From positions 2,170,001 to 2,234,000 of the forward strand of contig NZ_CP011803.1 in NCBI RefSeq assembly GCF_001038625.1: 64,000 nt of DNA, read 5' to 3'. Positions within the stretch are counted from its first letter, which is position 1; every line of letters starts with the position of its first letter. Below are positions 63,532-64,000 of the stretch, piece after piece. Made by a program: the position numbers and the translations under genes. This DNA is from Clostridium carboxidivorans P7 (GTDB lineage Bacteria > Bacillota > Clostridia > Clostridiales > Clostridiaceae). The notes under the pieces were generated by a model. That model searched no databases. It saw only the letters and a list, made by a program, of their open reading frames with translations, and was not told the origin of the DNA.

Positions 63532-64000
63532 AATTTTCAAACTATCTTCACATTTTTTCAAACTTACAATGCAAGTCCAAATACGATATGAAGAAGAAAC
63601 AAATGCAGCAAAAGTTATAATGTACATAAATGAATAAACTATATATAGATATCTAGCATTCATAATATGAAAAGTTATATAGGAAAATACAGGAATAACA
63701 TAAAACATTGCAGCAGCAACTCTACCTAAAAAATCAAAAATAAATATAGATTTTTTGCTGCAAGTCTTTTTAATAAAATATGAAGTAATAATAAACTCTG
63801 CAAACTTAAATAATATAACAAATAAAAACCATAATGGCAAAACGTGTAGAATATATAATACCATATATGAAATGATAATGTACAGTAAATCTGAAGCTAC
63901 ATCAAGAACAGCTCCTAATTTTGATATACTGCCATTAAATCTAGCAATCCTACCATCTAAAAAATCAGTTAGAAATATTATAGAAGTAATCATTATAGGT
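63496..64000 (-). CDS. CDP-alcohol phosphatidyltransferase, N-terminus beyond window
   Basis: The frame is open to the right edge, so the N-terminus is missing; an internal ATG at 63991-63993 is not the true start. TDFLDGRIARFNGSISKLGA then VLDVASD gives the family motif Asp-Gly-x2-Ala-Arg-x8-Gly-x3-Asp-x3-Asp. About four membrane segments follow. The enzyme moves a phosphatidyl group from CDP-diacylglycerol to an alcohol such as glycerol phosphate. The last 14 residues (Ile-Asn-Arg-Gly-Gln repeated) come from repeat DNA. Exact substrate unknown. Confidence 0.9.
   Translation of the reverse strand, partial: PIMITSIIFLTDFLDGRIARFNGSISKLGAVLDVASDLLYIIISYMVLYILHVLPLWFLFVILFKFAEFIITSYFIKKTCSKKSIFIFDFLGRVAAAMFYVIPVFSYITFHIMNARYLYIVYSFMYIITFAAFVSSSYRIWTCIVSLKKCEDSLKINRGQLTENRGQ

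Noticed and set aside
1..64000. tRNA, rRNA, CRISPR array or replication origin
   Set aside because: No tRNA cloverleaf with a GTTCGA-type arm, no rRNA-like sequence, no regularly spaced repeats and no DnaA-box cluster were seen on either strand.

Overview
The window is low-GC, strongly AT-rich DNA of clostridial type, most likely a Clostridium species. This rests on AT-rich codon use, strong AGGAGG-type ribosome sites, an alpha/beta small acid-soluble spore protein, a Bce-type peptide-sensing module, a clostridial Feo iron locus and an IS110 element. No rRNA, tRNA or CRISPR array was seen. The species cannot be named from the sequence alone.

Layout. (1) About 1-25 kb is an accessory region transcribed almost entirely on the minus strand. 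It holds a long run of small acidic proteins, many of SMI1/KNR4 (SUKH), YwqG/DUF1963 or DUF4303 type, with TPR, ankyrin and WD40-like proteins, a MATE exporter, a COG3910-like ATPase and a 1127-residue DUF4132 protein. No toxin gene is visible, so it looks like a polyimmunity array. It contains at least one frameshifted gene and several remnants. An IS110 element with a candidate bridge RNA sits inside a copy of a foldback repeat. (2) 25-33 kb has small exported, methyltransferase and membrane genes, a BceRSAB-like module and an AEC transporter, ending in a second foldback repeat. (3) 33.4-38.6 kb is a Fur-type iron locus: FeoB-associated protein, FeoB, two FeoA, DUF3793, flavodoxin, Fur and a FeoC-like protein, with two good Fur boxes. 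(4) 38.7-41.5 kb has a DUF1259 protein, an SRPBCC remnant and a chemoreceptor.

(5) 41.6-52.9 kb is the outstanding part: one compact ten-gene minus-strand operon. In order of transcription it reads NifH-like, NifD-like, NifK-like, hypF, hypC, hypD, hypE, second NifH-like, second NifD-like, second NifK-like. Genes overlap or nearly touch. Four hydrogenase-maturation genes that build the Fe(CN)2CO unit are enclosed by two complete nitrogenase-like reductase/catalytic sets. There is no hypA, hypB, hydrogenase subunit or maturation protease in the window. A promoter (TTGACA-17-TAAACT) is followed by a leader of about 240 nt with a terminator and a mutually exclusive pairing, which suggests a riboswitch-like switch. 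My inference is that the operon makes a reductase whose cofactor or partner needs a Hyp-made cyanide/carbonyl iron group. The reaction is unknown.

(6) 53-64 kb holds a CNNM/CBS membrane protein, a WYL regulator, a zinc-ribbon/GyrI-like protein, an SPL-like radical SAM protein, a spore SASP, a NitT/TauT-type ABC transporter next to a membrane ferredoxin with two tandem flavinylated FMN-binding domains and its ApbE flavin transferase, an ArsC-like protein, and a CDP-alcohol phosphatidyltransferase cut by the window end.
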